The notes under the pieces are model-generated. The model saw only the letters and a program-made list of their open reading frames with translations. It made no database searches and was not told the DNA's origin. Positions 13,351 through 14,256 of a stretch of DNA of 14,256 nucleotides are shown piece by piece. The translations under genes were made by a program, and so were the position numbers. Position 1 is the first letter of the stretch, and each line of letters starts with the position of its first letter. This DNA comes from DATIXD01 sp035518875 (lineage in GTDB: Bacteria; Pseudomonadota; Gammaproteobacteria; Methylococcales; Methylococcaceae): positions 1 to 14,256 of the forward strand of contig DATIXD010000043.1 of NCBI GenBank assembly GCA_035518875.1, read 5' to 3'.

Positions 13351-13873
13351 ATGCAAAAGGGATTGGTATTAGGCGCCGGCACCATCGGTTCGCTGATTGC
13401 CGGCCTACTGGCACAGACCGAAGACTACGCCGTACCCCTCGCGGACCCCGATGAAGCCGTCGTCATGCGCGTTGCGGCGGAGCTTGGTCGGCACAACCTC
13501 AGTCCCTATCCCGGACATTGCGAAAAAATCCAATACCTGATGAAAGACCTCAAGCTCGACAAGGACCGCCCAACGCTGAAGCGCATTTTCGAAAGCGCCA
13601 TCCCCAAGACCATTCAGGACGTGGTGCTGATCTACGGGTCCGTCAGCGGCAAATAGCGCGGCGAACTGTACGAACAAAACTACGTGAAAAAAATATCCCC
13701 AGACCATCGGAGGAAAGCTCTGGCCGGTCATTCAGATTACCACCGCTTCGGCGTTTTGCGCGGTCGTGGATCGGCTGTTAGGTCCGGGCGCGCTGTACAA
13801 AGGATTCGTGACCCACCAAACCTTCGGCTTAAAGGAGATTTTGGAAAACCGCTTTGGGCCGTATTATCGATGA
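13351..13873 (+). pseudogene. Saccharopine dehydrogenase-like pseudogene (deletion, stop, frameshift)
   Basis: Remnant of a saccharopine dehydrogenase / lysine-ketoglutarate reductase-like NAD(P) enzyme. The start ATG 13351 opens the Rossmann N-terminus (GLVLGAGTIGSLIAGLLAQ, then DPDEAVVMRVAAEL). It jumps straight to family C-terminal sequence (YPGHCEKIQYLMKDLKL, then AIPKTIQDVVLI), so about 200 middle residues are missing. Then TAG (13654-13656) interrupts it. Homology continues in the same frame as RGELYEQNYVKK and, after an A-run (13687-13693), in the +1 frame as YPQTIGGKLWPVIQITTA, ending FGPYYR-TGA at 13873. The visible coding length is about 174 codons, against roughly 390-400 usual for the family. 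Three independent lesions make sequencing error an unlikely explanation. The gene converges with the sugar dehydrogenase, 38 bases away. Confidence 0.88.
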
Positions 13874-13911
13874 CGAAGTGGGCTGGTATGAGCGCAAACA
13901 CACCCGGAACA

Positions 13912-14256
13912 TCACGACGATCGCCCGTAGGTGACGCGATAAACACTGCCGGTATAATCGTCAGAAATATAGATCGCTCCGTCCGCCCCCTCGACCACGT
14001 CTACGGGACGGCCGATCACGTCCTCATTCATTTCGAATCCGGTGATGAACTTGCGCTCGGAGATCTTTCCGGCCTCGTCGAAATGGAGCGAGACGACTTC
14101 ATAGCCCTGCTTCTCGGTGCGGTTCCACGAACCGTGCAGGGTAACCAGGGCTGACCCCCGGTATTCGGCGGGCCAATGGCTTCCCCGCAGGAAGGCGATG
14201 CCGAGTGGAGCGGTGTGGGCCAGGAACTCGTGGACGGGCGGCAGGCTTTCCTCGAT
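13912..14256 (-). CDS. PQQ/sorbosone-type sugar dehydrogenase, C-terminal part (5' partial)
   Basis: The last 114 codons of a minus-strand gene that runs off the right end of the window; no start codon is inside. The sequence shows the end of a beta-propeller of the glucose/sorbosone dehydrogenase (GSDH) family: HTAPLGIAFLRGSHWP, then LVTLHGSWNRTEKQGYEV, and the final blade RPVDVVEGADGAIYISDDYTGSVYRVTYG. Such enzymes are usually periplasmic and oxidise sugars or polyols with PQQ, but many members have no proven substrate. Whether it has a signal peptide or a fused cytochrome cannot be seen. The stop TGA is at 13912-13914. A plus-strand frame over the same bases is its shadow. Confidence 0.88.
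   Translation of the reverse strand: MEESLPPVHEFLAHTAPLGIAFLRGSHWPAEYRGSALVTLHGSWNRTEKQGYEVVSLHFDEAGKISERKFITGFEMNEDVIGRPVDVVEGADGAIYISDDYTGSVYRVTYGRSS

Noticed and set aside
13684..14154. A 156-codon plus-strand ORF at the right end
   Set aside because: Its first half is the wrong frame of the pseudogene and its second half is antisense to the sugar dehydrogenase.

Overview
The window looks like chromosomal core DNA of a GC-rich gammaproteobacterium. This is inferred from the divergent trxB/ftsK pair, an intact glrK-qseG-glrR cluster, cysZ and an MlaE-type ABC operon whose fourth gene encodes a lipoprotein. The GC-rich style and the REP-like intergenic repeat would fit groups such as Methylococcales or Chromatiales, but nothing here fixes the genus. 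I see no transposase, integrase, CRISPR array, rRNA or tRNA.

Layout. Bases 1-3252 (+) carry a tightly coupled four-gene operon for an MCE-type lipid transporter: permease (5' end outside the window), ATPase, MCE protein and outer-membrane auxiliary lipoprotein. Bases 3253-3818 have no conventional gene. They hold a minus-strand intrinsic terminator, a 34-codon single-pass membrane ORF with a good ribosome binding site, a C/U-rich anti-Shine-Dalgarno-like tract and an 8+3+8 palindrome. Next comes trxB (-), then a 231-bp divergent region with two REP-like imperfect palindromes and an extended -10 promoter. The promoter drives ftsK (+), which most likely starts at a TTG codon at 5010. mtaB (+), a radical-SAM tRNA methylthiotransferase, follows and converges on cysZ (-).

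Bases 9589-13105 (-) encode the glrK-qseG-glrR system in its classical order: histidine kinase, outer-membrane lipoprotein and sigma-54-dependent response regulator. To its right is a decayed saccharopine dehydrogenase-like pseudogene (+) with an internal deletion, an in-frame stop and a frameshift. It converges on the C-terminus of a PQQ/sorbosone-type sugar dehydrogenase (-) that runs off the window.

How the genes work together. The first four genes form one envelope lipid-transport machine. GlrK/QseG/GlrR form an envelope-sensing phosphorelay that should act at sigma-54 promoters outside this window. trxB, ftsK, mtaB and cysZ are independent housekeeping genes for redox balance, chromosome segregation, tRNA modification and sulfate uptake. 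The most unexplained piece is the minus-strand transcript unit downstream of trxB (3531-3795).
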